From contig JAVEEN010000046.1 in the NCBI GenBank assembly GCA_030840445.1, positions 1-41,532 of the forward strand: 41,532 nt of DNA, given 5' to 3'. Positions 1 to 10,417 of this stretch are shown here, piece after piece; the first letter of the stretch is position 1; each line of letters begins with the position of its first letter. The stretch is from Pseudonocardiales bacterium. GTDB taxonomy: Bacteria; Actinomycetota; Actinomycetes; Mycobacteriales; Jatrophihabitantaceae. Under the pieces are notes generated by a model. The model worked only from the letters and a program-made list of their open reading frames with translations. It ran no database searches and had not been told where the DNA came from. The translations under genes and the position numbers were made by a program.

Positions 1-1159
1 TCACCGTTCGCGCCGGAACGGTCCCCGAGGTGACCGCGGCATGCCCGATCCCGACGGTGGCGCTCTCCGGGTGGGTGAACACATTCGCCGCCACCGTCTT
101 CAGCCGCAATGGTTGGACGGCCTCGCCCAGGCAGTGCCACATCGCGATCCGGCCCTGCATCGCCGCGACCGAGGCGAGCAGTAACACCCCCGTGCAATCG
201 CCGGCGGCGTAGATACCCGTCACCGCGGTGCGCGACACCCGGTCGACCTCGATGAAACCCTGGGCGTCCGTAGCCAGTCCGACGTGCTCGAGTCCGAGCC
301 CGGTGGTGTTCGGCACTGATCCGACGCACATCAGCACGTGTGATCCGGTCACCGTCCGGCCGTCCACCAACCGCACCTCGACCGAGTCGCCACCCGCCGG
401 ACCGTCGCCGGCAACGCGTTTCACCGACTCGGCCCGGGCCTGCTTCATCAGGGTGCCGCCGTGCTCGGTGAACACCTTCTCGATAACGTCGGCGGCTTCC
501 GGGTCCTCACCCGGCAAAACCTTCTCCCGGCTGGAGATCAGGGTGACCGGGACGCCCATTTCGCTGTACGCCGAAGCGAATTCGGCGCCGGTGACGCCCG
601 ATCCGATGACGATCAGGTGCGCCGGCAGCTCGGTCAGGTCGTAGACATCACGCCACGACAGGATCCGCTCACCATCGGGTTCGGACCCGGCCAGCACCCG
701 CGGCGTACCACCGGTCGACAGCAACACCACATCTGCGTCGACAGTCTGCAGCAGGCTGTCCTCGGCGTCGGTCACCTCGACGGCATACTTGCGGCCCTGC
801 TGGGTCTCGGCAAAGCGTCCCCGACCGGCCAGCACCGTCACGCCGTCTCGCACCAACCGATCACGGATATCAGCGGACTGGCTCTCGGCCAGGCGGCGGA
901 CCCGGGCGTTGACCACGTCGAGCTTGACCTCGACGTCGCTCACCGACGACGAGCACACACCGAGTTTTGGCGCATCGCGGAAGGCTGTCACCCGTTCGGA
1001 CGTGGCGATCAGCGTCTTGGAGGGCACGCAGTCATACAGCACGCACGCCCCGCCGGCGCCGTCGGATTCGATCAGTGTCACTTCGGCGCCGAGGGCCGCG
1101 GCCACGGTCGCGGCCTCGTAGCCAGCAGGTCCGCCACCGATGATCGCTATCCGGGTCAC
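1..1159 (-). CDS. lpdA: NAD(P)H-quinone dehydrogenase / lipoamide dehydrogenase-like flavoprotein (3' end truncated by window edge)
   Basis: Reverse strand from GTG at 1159 reads VTRIAIIGGGPAGYEAATVAAALGAEVTLIESDGAGGACVLYDCVPSKTLIAT: FAD GxGxxG motif plus CxxxxC-VPSKT region. Open through the window edge, so absent from the ORF track. Confidence 0.85.
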   Translation of the reverse strand, partial: MTRIAIIGGGPAGYEAATVAAALGAEVTLIESDGAGGACVLYDCVPSKTLIATSERVTAFRDAPKLGVCSSSVSDVEVKLDVVNARVRRLAESQSADIRDRLVRDGVTVLAGRGRFAETQQGRKYAVEVTDAEDSLLQTVDADVVLLSTGGTPRVLAGSEPDGERILSWRDVYDLTELPAHLIVIGSGVTGAEFASAYSEMGVPVTLISSREKVLPGEDPEAADVIEKVFTEHGGTLMKQARAESVKRVAGDGPAGGDSVEVRLVDGRTVTGSHVLMCVGSVPNTTGLGLEHVGLATDAQGFIEVDRVSRTAVTGIYAAGDCTGVLLLASVAAMQGRIAMWHCLGEAVQPLRLKTVAANVFTHPESATVGIGHAAVTSGTVPARTV

Positions 1160-1165
1160 GCCACC

Positions 1166-1171
1166 ATTGTC
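1166..1171 (-). promoter_or_regulatory. Putative -10 box (GACAAT), 6 nt before lpdA GTG
   Basis: Reverse strand GACAATggtggcGTG; spacing suits a leaderless transcript. Confidence 0.4.
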
Positions 1172-1237
1172 GCGGTTACGGACACCGGACTGGCCGCCGG
1201 GGCCGACCTGTCCATCGGGTGGCCCGGCGGAGGTCGG

Positions 1238-1243
1238 TAGTCT
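1238..1243 (+). promoter_or_regulatory. Putative -10 box (TAGTCT), 8 nt before GTG
   Basis: TAGTCTcaccgtccGTG. Confidence 0.5.
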
Positions 1244-1251
1244 CACCGTCC

Positions 1252-1704
1252 GTGCCCCTCTACGCTGCCTACGGCTCGAACATGGACCCGGCGCAGATGC
1301 GTAATCGATGCCCACACTCGCCTTTCGCCGGAACCGGCTGGCTGCCGAACTGGCGGATCACCTTCGGTGGCGAGGATCTGGGCTGGGAGGGCTCCTTGGC
1401 CACCCTGGTCGAGGAACCGAACAGCACGGTGTTCGTCGCCCTGTACGACATCACTCCCGCGGACCGGATTGCCCTGGACAAGTGGGAGAGCGCTGACACC
1501 GGCCTCTACCGGACGTCCCGGCTCCGGGTCTCGACCCTCGACGGTGACGTGCTCGCGTGGACGTACGTGCTCAACGGTTACGAGGGCGGTCTGCCGTCGG
1601 CAAGGTACCTGGGCCTGATCGCCGAGGCGGCCGAAGCAGCCGGGGCCCCGACCGACTATGTCGCCGAACTACGCGACCGACCCTGCCGATCAATCGGAGA
1701 TTAG
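1252..1704 (+). CDS. Gamma-glutamylcyclotransferase family protein
   Basis: VPLYAAYGSNMDPAQMRNRCPHSPFAGTGWLPNWRITFGG: YGSNL-type motif of the GGCT/AIG2-like fold. Confidence 0.85.
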   Translation: MPLYAAYGSNMDPAQMRNRCPHSPFAGTGWLPNWRITFGGEDLGWEGSLATLVEEPNSTVFVALYDITPADRIALDKWESADTGLYRTSRLRVSTLDGDVLAWTYVLNGYEGGLPSARYLGLIAEAAEAAGAPTDYVAELRDRPCRSIGD

Positions 1705-2876
1705 GGAGCTCGCCAGAGCTCGTCGAGGATGGCCGCGGTGAACCGGACGCCTACTGCCAGGGCCGATTCGTCGATGTCGAAGCTGGACTGGTGCAGGTCA
1801 CCGCCCTGGCTGCCGGGTACCCGGACGCCCAACCGGGCCATCGAACCGGGCACCGTCTGCAGGTACCAGGCGAAGTCCTCACCGCCCATGGACTGCACGG
1901 TGTCCGATACCGCATGTGAGCCGAGAGCGGCGAGCGCAGCCTGGGTCTGCACCGCGACCAGGTGCGCGTCATTCGTGACGGCCGGGACGCCGCGGTCGTA
2001 GGTGATCTCGACGTCCGCGCCGGTCGGTGCCACCACCTGTTCGATCAGGTCACGCACGATCGGTTCGAGGGAGTCCCACAGTTGACCGTCGAGCATCCGC
2101 AGGGTGCCGCGCAGCACACCGGTCTTTGGAATAGCGTTGCCGGCCGAACCCGCGGCCACTGCGCCCCAGACCAGCGAGAGCGCCGAGCGAGGATCGACCC
2201 GGCGCGACAGCAGCGTGGGCAACTGAGTGATCACCGCGCCGAGGGCGTACACCAGATCTGCGGTCAACTGCGGTCGCGCGGTGTGACCGCCCGATCCGGT
2301 CAGCCGGACCTCCAACTGGTGGAAGGCGGCCGTGATCGCGCCGGGCCGCAGGCCGACCTGACCGGCGTCGAGCTTTGGGTCACTATGCAGCGCGAAGATC
2401 TGCCGGACGCCGTCCAGGACGCCGTCCTCGACGGCCGCCGACGCGCCGCCCGGCATCCGCTCCTCGGCGGGCTGGAAGATCAGCCGGACTGAGCCCGGTA
2501 GCGCGTCGGCGCCACTGAGCACGGCGGCGACCCCGAGCAGGATCGCGGTATGCGCGTCATGGCCGCAGGCGTGACAGACCCCGGAGTTCTGCGAGGCGTA
2601 CGGCACGTTCTTCTCATCAGGCAGCGGCAGCGCGTCGATATCGGCTCGCAGGGCCACGAAGTCCGGACCCTGACCCAGGTCGCAGACCACCCCGGTTCCC
2701 ATCGACAGGCGCTTGGGCGAGAGGCCGAATCCCTGCAGGGCGGTGACGATCACGTCGGTGGTGCGGTGCTCGTCGTAGGCCACCTCGGGATGGGCGTGGA
2801 GATCCCGACGCCAGAGCACCAGATCATCGCCGCGTGACGTGAGCCAGTCGGCGGCCAGGCTGAGGGCGAACTGCAC
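1701..2876 (-). CDS. M20 family amidohydrolase/peptidase
   Basis: RRDLHAHPEVAYDEHRT, ADIDALPLPDEK, HACGHDAHTAILLG, FQPAEE: M20D metal-binding motifs. Confidence 0.92.
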   Translation of the reverse strand: MQFALSLAADWLTSRGDDLVLWRRDLHAHPEVAYDEHRTTDVIVTALQGFGLSPKRLSMGTGVVCDLGQGPDFVALRADIDALPLPDEKNVPYASQNSGVCHACGHDAHTAILLGVAAVLSGADALPGSVRLIFQPAEERMPGGASAAVEDGVLDGVRQIFALHSDPKLDAGQVGLRPGAITAAFHQLEVRLTGSGGHTARPQLTADLVYALGAVITQLPTLLSRRVDPRSALSLVWGAVAAGSAGNAIPKTGVLRGTLRMLDGQLWDSLEPIVRDLIEQVVAPTGADVEITYDRGVPAVTNDAHLVAVQTQAALAALGSHAVSDTVQSMGGEDFAWYLQTVPGSMARLGVRVPGSQGGDLHQSSFDIDESALAVGVRFTAAILDELWRAP

Positions 2877-2883
2877 GTCTAGC

Positions 2884-2889
2884 AGGGTA
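2884..2889 (-). promoter_or_regulatory. Putative -10 box (TACCCT), 7 nt before GTG
   Basis: Reverse strand TACCCTgctagacGTG. Confidence 0.4.
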
Positions 2890-2936
2890 GCCAGGCCGAT
2901 CGCTGATCCGAGGTCGCACCCCGGTTGCGGGTGACA

Positions 2937-3629
2937 TCAATCGGCGAACACGCAGAACTCGTTGCCGTCCGGATCGGCCATCACATGCCAGGAAATGTCA
3001 CCGCCTTTGGCTCTCAGCAAGCTGGCGCCGGCCTCGAGCAGGCCCTGTACGCCCGCCGAGCCGTCGACCTGGACATCCCAATGAACCCGGTTCTTGGCGG
3101 TCTTGGCCTCCGGGACCTCGACGAAATCCATCGACTCAAAGGGGGCGCCCGGGATCGCGTCGACCCACCACCAGGGATGGACGTCGTGACGGTCCAGCTC
3201 GCCGCCGAGTACGGAATGCCACCATTGCGCGATAGGCCCGGGATCCTGGGAGTCGACGACCAGATCCTTGAGCCGGTACTGCGGCACCTCCTCGCGCAGG
3301 AAGGCACAGAACTCCTGCCCGTCCGGGGCAGCCATGACCGTCCAGCGTTCGAAGTCCTCGAGGTGCCGCGCGCCCAGCGCCTCGAGTTCGCTCAGCGAGG
3401 TGGCAACGACATCCAGATGCACCCGGTTCTTCACCAGCTTGGCCTCGGGCACCTCGTTGATCCAGACCCGCTGCTGTGGCGTGGTTCCCTCGAGCCACGC
3501 GTACTCCTGGTCGCCGCTCCTGCCGTTGTCACGGTGGATCCGCAACCCCAGAACCTGTGACCAGAAGTGCTGGCCACGGTCGGAGTCCGTGTCGTCGATA
3601 CACAGGTCTTTGAACCGCACGATCGCCAT
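2937..3629 (-). CDS. VOC superfamily protein with two glyoxalase-like domains
   Basis: Two tandem halves, each ending in PDG(Q/N)EFC(A/V)F; KNRVH-DV in both halves. Confidence 0.85.
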   Translation of the reverse strand: MAIVRFKDLCIDDTDSDRGQHFWSQVLGLRIHRDNGRSGDQEYAWLEGTTPQQRVWINEVPEAKLVKNRVHLDVVATSLSELEALGARHLEDFERWTVMAAPDGQEFCAFLREEVPQYRLKDLVVDSQDPGPIAQWWHSVLGGELDRHDVHPWWWVDAIPGAPFESMDFVEVPEAKTAKNRVHWDVQVDGSAGVQGLLEAGASLLRAKGGDISWHVMADPDGNEFCVFAD

Positions 3630-3635
3630 GCGGGG

Positions 3636-3641
3636 ACCTTA
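3636..3641 (-). promoter_or_regulatory. Putative -10 box (TAAGGT), 6 nt before the VOC gene ATG; overlaps meaB stop codon
   Basis: Reverse strand TAAGGTccccgcATG. Confidence 0.45.
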
Positions 3642-4610
3642 GCGCCGACCTCGGACAGCCTCGACGATATTGGCGGCCGCTTGACCGGGGGTGACGCGGC
3701 CGTCCAGCACCGCCGCCTCCTGCTCGGCCACCACCGTTCTCGCCGCCGGGGATTCGAGCACCGCGACCAGCCGGTCTCGCACCATGGCCCGGGTCCAGTC
3801 GACGAGTTGGTGCTGCCGCTTCAAGGCGAATCGGCCATGCTGGCTGAGATGATCTCGATGCCGTTCCAGGTGTTTCCACACCCGGTCGAGGCCCTCGTTG
3901 GCCAACCCGGAACAGGTGAGGACCGGCGGCTGCCAGTCGTGCTCGGCGCTCCGCAGTAGTCGCAGGGCCCCGGACAGCTCCCGTGCCGCACGTTGCGCCT
4001 CGTCGGTGTGCGGACCGTCGGCCTTGTTCACCGCGATGACGTCGGCGAGTTCCAGGATGCCGCGTTTCATGCCCTGCAGTTGATCGCCGGTCCGGGCCAG
4101 TGTGAGGAAGAGGAAGCTGTCGACCATTCCTGCGACGACGAACTCCGACTGTCCGACCCCAACTGTCTCGATCAGCACGACGTCGTATCCGGCGGCCTCC
4201 ATGACCAGCATGGTTTCGCGGGTCGCCCGGGCCACGCCGCCGAGGGTGCCACCGCTGGGCGAGGGTCGCACGAAAGCCTGGTCGGCAACGGCCAATCGGG
4301 TCATCCGGGTCCGATCGCCCAGGATGCTGCCGCCGGTCCTGCTCGAGGACGGATCCACGGCCAGCACGGCGACTCGATGTCCGTCCTGGATCAGGTTTGT
4401 GCCGAGCGCGTCGATGAAGGTGGACTTGCCCACGCCGGGTACGCCGGAGATCCCGATCCGCCGGGCGTTGCCGGTTCGGGGCAGCAGCTCGGCCAACAAC
4501 TGTTGGGCCTGCTCCCGGTGATCGGCCCGACTCGACTCGACCAGGGTGATGGCCCGGGCGATCGCGGCCCGATCCCCGGCGATCACCCCGGGCACGAGGG
4601 GGTCGTTCAC
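3639..4610 (-). CDS. meaB: Methylmalonyl-CoA mutase-associated G-protein chaperone
   Basis: [50 protein letters not shown]: MeaB/ArgK signature; 4-bp overlap with mutB. Confidence 0.95.
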   Translation of the reverse strand: MNDPLVPGVIAGDRAAIARAITLVESSRADHREQAQQLLAELLPRTGNARRIGISGVPGVGKSTFIDALGTNLIQDGHRVAVLAVDPSSSRTGGSILGDRTRMTRLAVADQAFVRPSPSGGTLGGVARATRETMLVMEAAGYDVVLIETVGVGQSEFVVAGMVDSFLFLTLARTGDQLQGMKRGILELADVIAVNKADGPHTDEAQRAARELSGALRLLRSAEHDWQPPVLTCSGLANEGLDRVWKHLERHRDHLSQHGRFALKRQHQLVDWTRAMVRDRLVAVLESPAARTVVAEQEAAVLDGRVTPGQAAANIVEAVRGRR

Positions 4611-6793
4611 CCCGACAGAACCTTGAGCAGTTGCAAGGCCGACTCGGCGATCACGGTCCCCGGCGGGAAGATGGCGATGGCTCCGGCAGCGCGCAGCTCG
4701 TCGAAATCCTGCGGCGGGATGACCCCGCCGACCACGATGAGGATATCCGGGCGACCCTGTCGGGCCAGTTCATCCCGCAACGCGGGGACCAACGTCAGGT
4801 GCCCGGCAGCGAGCGAGTTCACGCCGACCAGGTGGACGTCCGCCTCGATGGCTTGGCGGGCGACCTCGGCCGGTGTCTGGAACAGCGGGCCGACATCGAC
4901 GTCGAAGCCGAGATCGGCGAAGGCCGTGGAGATGACCTTCTGCCCGCGGTCGTGGCCGTCCTGACCCATCTTCGCGACCAGGATGCGCGGCCGTCGCCCG
5001 TGGGATTCGGCGAACTCGTCGGTGGCCGCGCGGGCGGCGTCGATCGCGCCTGACGCGCCGGCCTCTTCGCGATACACCCCCGAGATCGTACGGATGGTCG
5101 CCGAGTGACGCCCGTACACCTTTTCCAGGGCGTCGCTGATCTCGCCCACGGTGGCCTTGGCCCGGGCGGCGTCGATGGCCAACGCGAGCAGATTGCCCTG
5201 GCCGGCGGCCGCGCGGGTCAGAGCGTCGAGGGCGGACCGGACCTCGTCCGAATCACGTTCCTCCTTCAGCTGCCGAAGTTTCTCGGCCTGTTGGTTTCGC
5301 ACACCGGCATTGTCGATTTTGAGGACATCGAGATCATCCTCGGTGTCGAGCCGGTACTTGTTGACGCCGATGACCGGCTGGCGGCCGGAGTCGATCCGGG
5401 CCTGGGTACGTGCCGCGGCCTCCTCGATGCGGAGTTTGGGTAGGCCCTGATCGATAGCCTGGGCCATGCCACCGGCCTTCTCGACCTCGACGATGTGACC
5501 CCAGGCCCGGCGGGCCAGGTCGTAGGTGAGCTTCTCGACATAGGCCGAACCGCCCCAGGGATCGATGACCCTGGTCGTACCGGATTCCTGCTGCAGGACG
5601 AGTTGAGTGTTGCGGGCGATCCGGGCCGAGAAATCGGTCGGCAGCGCCAGCGCCTCGTCGAGGGCATTGGTGTGCAGCGACTGGGTGTGGCCCTGCGTCG
5701 CGGCCATGGCTTCGACACAGGTCCGGATCACGTTGTTGAAGACATCCTGTGCGGTCAACGACCAGCCCGACGTCTGCGAATGGGTACGCAGTGACAGCGA
5801 CTTCGAGCTCTGCGGATCGAACTGTTTGACCAGCTTGGACCAGAGCAATCTGGCCGCACGCAACTTGGCGACCTCCATGAAGAAGTTCATGCCGATGGCC
5901 CAGAAGAAGGACAGCCGAGGAGCGAATGCGTCGATATCCAATCCTGCTGCGAGACCGGCCCGGATGTACTCGACACCGTCGGCAAGCGTGTATGCCAGCT
6001 CGAGATCGGCTGTCGCCCCGGCTTCCTGGATGTGGTAGCCCGAGATGGAGATCGAGTTGAACCGCGGCATCTCGGTGCTGGTGAACGAGAAGATGTCGCT
6101 GATGATCCGCATCGACTGGGCCGGCGGGTAGATGTAGGTGTTGCGGACCATGAACTCTTTGAGAATGTCGTTCTGGATGGTGCCGGTGAGCTGTTCGGGT
6201 TTCACGCCCTGTTCCTCGGCTGCGACCACATAGAGCGCCAGTACCGGAAGTACGGCGCCGTTCATCGTCATCGACACGCTCATCTTGTCCAGCGGGATGC
6301 CGTCGAAGAGCTGGCGCATGTCATAGATCGAGTCGATGGCGACCCCGGCCATACCCACATCGCCGACTACCCGCGGATTATCACTGTCATACCCGCGATG
6401 GGTCGGCAGGTCGAACGCGACTGACAGCCCCTTCTGGCCCATGGCGAGATTGCGCCGGTAGAACGCGTTGGACTCGGTCGCGGTGGAGAATCCGGCGTAC
6501 TGGCGAATGGTCCAGGGCTGGTTGACGTACATCGTGGGGTACGGACCGCGCAGGTACGGCGCTATCCCCGGGTAGGTGTCCACACCCGGTGCTGTGCCGC
6601 CACCCCCGCCGGCCCGAACGAAGTCCACGCCGGCCAGGTCGGCTGCGGTGTAGAGCGGCGGCACCGTGATTCCTTCGGGAGTTTCCCATGCCGAGACAGC
6701 ACCACGTGGCGCGTCGGGTGCCGTCCGTTCGCTGCCGGTAGGCCGGCTGAGTGGACCGAGCTCGGCCGCGCCGAAGTCGGGCAGGCTCATCAC
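4607..6793 (-). CDS. mutB: Methylmalonyl-CoA mutase large subunit
   Basis: Mutase domain ([55 protein letters not shown]) and B12-binding DGHDRG near the C-terminus. Start may be GTG 6793 or ATG 6790. Confidence 0.96.
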   Translation of the reverse strand: MMSLPDFGAAELGPLSRPTGSERTAPDAPRGAVSAWETPEGITVPPLYTAADLAGVDFVRAGGGGGTAPGVDTYPGIAPYLRGPYPTMYVNQPWTIRQYAGFSTATESNAFYRRNLAMGQKGLSVAFDLPTHRGYDSDNPRVVGDVGMAGVAIDSIYDMRQLFDGIPLDKMSVSMTMNGAVLPVLALYVVAAEEQGVKPEQLTGTIQNDILKEFMVRNTYIYPPAQSMRIISDIFSFTSTEMPRFNSISISGYHIQEAGATADLELAYTLADGVEYIRAGLAAGLDIDAFAPRLSFFWAIGMNFFMEVAKLRAARLLWSKLVKQFDPQSSKSLSLRTHSQTSGWSLTAQDVFNNVIRTCVEAMAATQGHTQSLHTNALDEALALPTDFSARIARNTQLVLQQESGTTRVIDPWGGSAYVEKLTYDLARRAWGHIVEVEKAGGMAQAIDQGLPKLRIEEAAARTQARIDSGRQPVIGVNKYRLDTEDDLDVLKIDNAGVRNQQAEKLRQLKEERDSDEVRSALDALTRAAAGQGNLLALAIDAARAKATVGEISDALEKVYGRHSATIRTISGVYREEAGASGAIDAARAATDEFAESHGRRPRILVAKMGQDGHDRGQKVISTAFADLGFDVDVGPLFQTPAEVARQAIEADVHLVGVNSLAAGHLTLVPALRDELARQGRPDILIVVGGVIPPQDFDELRAAGAIAIFPPGTVIAESALQLLKVLSG

Positions 6794-8712
6794 GTCACCT
6801 CCAGGTCGGCGAGCACGGAACTCAGGACGTCCAGCGCGTCACAGCCGGCGAACACATAACCGTCGATACCTGATTCTGCATCGGATCCGGCCCGGTCGCC
6901 GGGTTGTCCGGCGAGCAGCACTGTCTTGGCACCGGCCGCCTTCAAGGCCCGGGCCGCCGGCGCCGCCTGCTCGGCGTACACCCGGTCGGAGGAGCACAGG
7001 CAGCTCACCGTCGAACCGCTGGCCCGGAACTGCGCGACCAGGGCAGCGGGATCCACGCCGCTCGCACCGTCGGCCGTACCGATCACCGCTTCGATCCCGC
7101 CGGCCTGCAGCAGATTCGCCGCGAAGCCCAGCCGGGCGCTATGGGCTGCCAGTGGTCCCAGACCGGCCAGGAACACCGTCGGCCGGCGGCCGGTGCGCGC
7201 GAACTCGGCATCGCTACGATCCCGCAGCTCTTCATAGGCCGCCGCGTACCGGATCACCGGCAACAAGGCACCCTCATCGACCGGGGCAGCGCGCGGCGGG
7301 CGGGTCACCGGTGGCTCGGCCACAAAGGCGAACTCCGAAACACCGGTGATGGCGTCCGTCCGGTGCGCGATTGCCTGCTCGCGCTGCTTGCGGGTGCGCT
7401 CCAGCAGCTGCGGGATATGGCCCGATCGCAGCGCGGCCAGTGCGCCGCCGGCCCGTTCGATGGCCGTGAACTTCTGCCACGCAACCCGGGCCAGCCGATC
7501 GGTCAGCGCTTCGGCGTAATACGAGCCCCCCGCCGGATCGAGGACCCGGGCCAAGCTGGCCTCGTCGTGCAAGACCGATTGGGTGTTGCGGGCTATGCGG
7601 CGGGCGAAGTCGTCGGACAGGCCGATCGCGGAGTCGAACGGCAACACCGTGATCGTCTCGGCGCCACCGACAGCCGCGGCGAAACAGCCGATGGTGGTGC
7701 GCAACATGTTCACCCACGGATCACGCCTGGTCAGCATGGCGGCGGAGGTCACCGCGTGTTGGCGCTGCGCCCCGGCCCCCTGACCGGACGGTTGTGCCCC
7801 AGGGGTCGCCGCGCCGGACAGCTCCGCGACCCTGGACCACAGCCGCCGGGCCGCTCGTAGCTTCGCGATGGACGAGAACTGGTTTGCCGTTACCGCGAAC
7901 CGGAATTCCATGCGCTGCAGGGCCTCAGCCAAGCCCACGCCGTCATCGGTCAAAGCTCGCAGGTAGGCCACCCCGACCGCCGTGGCGATCGCGATCTCGT
8001 CGGAGTCACTGCCGCCCGCCTCGTGGTAGACGGTAGCGTCGATCTCGGCCACCCGCAGTTCCGGCGACGCGGCGACCTGGTTGACCAGGGGCGCGAGCAT
8101 CCCCAGGTCGGCTTCGGTGCCGGTGCGCGCGAGCAGGCCGATCGGATCGGCTCCGAGCGTTCCGCTCAGCCCGGCCGGATCCACCGCGCGCTGGGCGGCA
8201 ATGGCCAGCAAGCTCGTTGCGGCCGCGGCCGTCTCGGCGCCCGCGTCGAGGGCAATCGGAGCCAGGTCCAGGTACACGCCCTGCAGGGCCTCGGGCAGGT
8301 CGTCGACGGCCAGTCCGCGCGATCCGAGCACCAGCCACACCGAGCTGGCGCCGTTCTCGAGATCACTCAGCAGCGCCCGGTTGAGCCGGACCGGGTCGGG
8401 GTCGAGGTGTCGCTGTCGCACGTCCCAGCCGGTGGCTGCCGCGCCGTCCCCCGATGGCAGACCTGCGGCGTAGAGGTCGGACGGAACATCGTCGCTGGTG
8501 TACAGCGGTGCCAGGTCGAATCCGTCGTAGGTCGGGCTGGCCAGGGCACGCTCGGGATCCTCCAGAGGTAGGTCCTCGGCAGCTCCGTCCCGCTTCGCCG
8601 CTCCCGACTTGGCTAGCACTGCACTGACCAAGTCCCGCCATGCGTCCCGAGTGGCCGGCGGGAACTCAGCCGCCAAGGACAGCGCGGGTTCCTCTCGTCC
8701 GGGCACAGTCAT
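6790..8712 (-). CDS. mutA: Methylmalonyl-CoA mutase small subunit
   Basis: [29 protein letters not shown]; adjacent to mutB; degenerate B12 domain. ATG at 8712 preferred to the longer ORF start at 8859. Confidence 0.9.
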   Translation of the reverse strand: MTVPGREEPALSLAAEFPPATRDAWRDLVSAVLAKSGAAKRDGAAEDLPLEDPERALASPTYDGFDLAPLYTSDDVPSDLYAAGLPSGDGAAATGWDVRQRHLDPDPVRLNRALLSDLENGASSVWLVLGSRGLAVDDLPEALQGVYLDLAPIALDAGAETAAAATSLLAIAAQRAVDPAGLSGTLGADPIGLLARTGTEADLGMLAPLVNQVAASPELRVAEIDATVYHEAGGSDSDEIAIATAVGVAYLRALTDDGVGLAEALQRMEFRFAVTANQFSSIAKLRAARRLWSRVAELSGAATPGAQPSGQGAGAQRQHAVTSAAMLTRRDPWVNMLRTTIGCFAAAVGGAETITVLPFDSAIGLSDDFARRIARNTQSVLHDEASLARVLDPAGGSYYAEALTDRLARVAWQKFTAIERAGGALAALRSGHIPQLLERTRKQREQAIAHRTDAITGVSEFAFVAEPPVTRPPRAAPVDEGALLPVIRYAAAYEELRDRSDAEFARTGRRPTVFLAGLGPLAAHSARLGFAANLLQAGGIEAVIGTADGASGVDPAALVAQFRASGSTVSCLCSSDRVYAEQAAPAARALKAAGAKTVLLAGQPGDRAGSDAESGIDGYVFAGCDALDVLSSVLADLEVT

Positions 8713-8715
8713 GGC

Positions 8716-8737
8716 GGCGATCGTATGACCGATCGCC
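8716..8737. promoter_or_regulatory. Perfect 8-bp inverted repeat GGCGATCG-N6-CGATCGCC in the mutA/deoD divergent promoter region
   Basis: Read directly; overlaps the putative mutA -10 (TACGAT, 8720-8725, reverse strand). Confidence 0.5.
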
Positions 8738-8790
8738 CTGGGCCGGAGAGCTGAGTGGCCGATCTCTCGCCTGCCTAGATCGCGCCCCGC

Positions 8791-8796
8791 TAGGCT
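8791..8796 (+). promoter_or_regulatory. Putative -10 box (TAGGCT), 8 nt before deoD GTG
   Basis: TAGGCTcgctcgctGTG. Confidence 0.5.
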
Positions 8797-8804
8797 CGCT
8801 CGCT

Positions 8805-9641
8805 GTGACGAGTTCAACGAGCGCACCCGGTGCAAGCACCGATCCGATGGCTGACGCACGTACGGCCGCGGCCGCGCTCGCCGAAAAGACGGGTGTGGCC
8901 AAACACGATGTTGCCCTCGTCCTCGGATCGGGCTGGGTACCCGCGGTAGACGCGATGTCGGCGGCTGACGACGCTGGGAGCATCGAGTTCCACAACACCG
9001 ACCTGCCCGGATTCCGGCCGCCGGCGGTCGCGGGCCACGCCGGCCTGATCAGGTCGCTGCAAGTGAACGGCAAGCGCGTGCTGGCCTTTCTCGGCCGAAG
9101 CCATTACTACGAGTCCCGCGATGTCCAGGCGGTGGCCCACGGGGTACGCGTGGCGGCTGCTGCCGGATGCACTGTCACCGTGTTGACCAACGCCTGCGGT
9201 GGCCTGCGCGACGATATGGCGGTGGGGGACCCGGTGCTGATCTCCGATCACTTGAACCTCACCTGGGCCACGCCGCTCATCGGCGCCCGGTTCGTCGACC
9301 TCACCGACCTGTACTCCAAGCGGCTGCGGGCACTCATGCGGGAGATCGATCCCTCGCTGACCGAAGGCGTGTACGCACAGTTCCCCGGTCCGCAGTACGA
9401 GACTCCGGCCGAGGTCCGGATGGCCCGGACGATGGGGGCTGATCTGGTGGGCATGTCGACGGCATTGGAGGCAATTGCCGCCCACGCGGAGGGATCCGAG
9501 GTGCTCGGCATCTCGCTCGTCACCAATCTGGCCGCCGGAATCACCGGCGAACCGCTCGATCATCAGGAGGTGCTGGCGGCAGGCAAGGCGGCAGCCACCC
9601 GCGCCGGCGGTTTGCTCGGCGAACTGCTCGCCCGGCTGTGA
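8805..9641 (+). CDS. deoD: Purine-nucleoside phosphorylase
   Basis: [53 protein letters not shown]: trimeric PNP signature. GTG 8805 matches the promoter and the divergent mutA gene. Confidence 0.93.
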   Translation: MTSSTSAPGASTDPMADARTAAAALAEKTGVAKHDVALVLGSGWVPAVDAMSAADDAGSIEFHNTDLPGFRPPAVAGHAGLIRSLQVNGKRVLAFLGRSHYYESRDVQAVAHGVRVAAAAGCTVTVLTNACGGLRDDMAVGDPVLISDHLNLTWATPLIGARFVDLTDLYSKRLRALMREIDPSLTEGVYAQFPGPQYETPAEVRMARTMGADLVGMSTALEAIAAHAEGSEVLGISLVTNLAAGITGEPLDHQEVLAAGKAAATRAGGLLGELLARL

Positions 9642-10417
9642 AGGTCCTGCTCACCGGATCGTCCGGTCAAGTCGGGCGGATGTTGAGTGCCCGCTTACCC
9701 GCTCTCGGGTTCGAGGTCCGCGAATTCGACCGAGTCAACGGACAGGACGTCAACGACCCGGCCGCATTGGACACCGCGCTCGTCGACGTTGAGGCGGTAG
9801 TACATCTGGCCGGGCAGCCGACCGAGGCACCCTGGCCCGTGATTCGCGAGGCGAATATCGATGGCGCCTTCTCGGTGTTCGAGGGCGCCCGGCGGGCCGG
9901 GATCGGAAGGGTGGTGTTCGCGTCCTCCAACCACGCGGTCGGCTTCACACCAAACTGCGACGACGAGCTGGATGCCGCCACTCCCCCGCGCCCGGACACG
10001 CTCTACGGCGTGAGCAAGGTCTTCGGCGAGGCGCTGGGGCGCTACTACGCCGACCGCTACGGAATGCAGGTCGCGTGCCTGCGAATCGGCTCCTGCTCGG
10101 AACATCCCCGCGATGGCCGATCGCTGGCCACCTGGCTCTCGCCGGACGACTGCGCACGCCTCATCCAGGCCTGCCTGCGTAGTGCTGATCTGACGTACGC
10201 CCTGATCTGGGGGGTGTCGGCGAACAGATACCGCTGGTGGTCCCTCGCCGCCGGTGCCGAGGTCGGATACCGCCCCCTTGATGATGCGGCGATCACCCGT
10301 CCGGACTTGGCGGTCGAGGACCGCCGGGACATCGACGCGGTGGTCGGTGGTGAGTACACCGGAGCGTCGTACGGCATCGACGAGGTGTTGCGGGCCAGCG
10401 AAGGAGACCGGACATGA
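9638..10417 (+). CDS. NAD-dependent epimerase/dehydratase, uronate dehydrogenase-like
   Basis: [14 protein letters not shown] Rossmann motif; [32 protein letters not shown]. 4-bp overlaps with deoD and pmmB. Confidence 0.8.
   Translation: MKVLLTGSSGQVGRMLSARLPALGFEVREFDRVNGQDVNDPAALDTALVDVEAVVHLAGQPTEAPWPVIREANIDGAFSVFEGARRAGIGRVVFASSNHAVGFTPNCDDELDAATPPRPDTLYGVSKVFGEALGRYYADRYGMQVACLRIGSCSEHPRDGRSLATWLSPDDCARLIQACLRSADLTYALIWGVSANRYRWWSLAAGAEVGYRPLDDAAITRPDLAVEDRRDIDAVVGGEYTGASYGIDEVLRASEGDRT

Noticed and set aside
2937-3629. VOC gene as methylmalonyl-CoA epimerase, given its position beside mutAB-meaB
   Set aside because: Two-domain glyoxalase-like sequence does not resemble epimerase; it also has its own putative promoter.
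3993-4964. 323-aa plus-strand ORF opposite meaB/mutB
   Set aside because: Antisense to two confidently identified genes that overlap by 4 bp.
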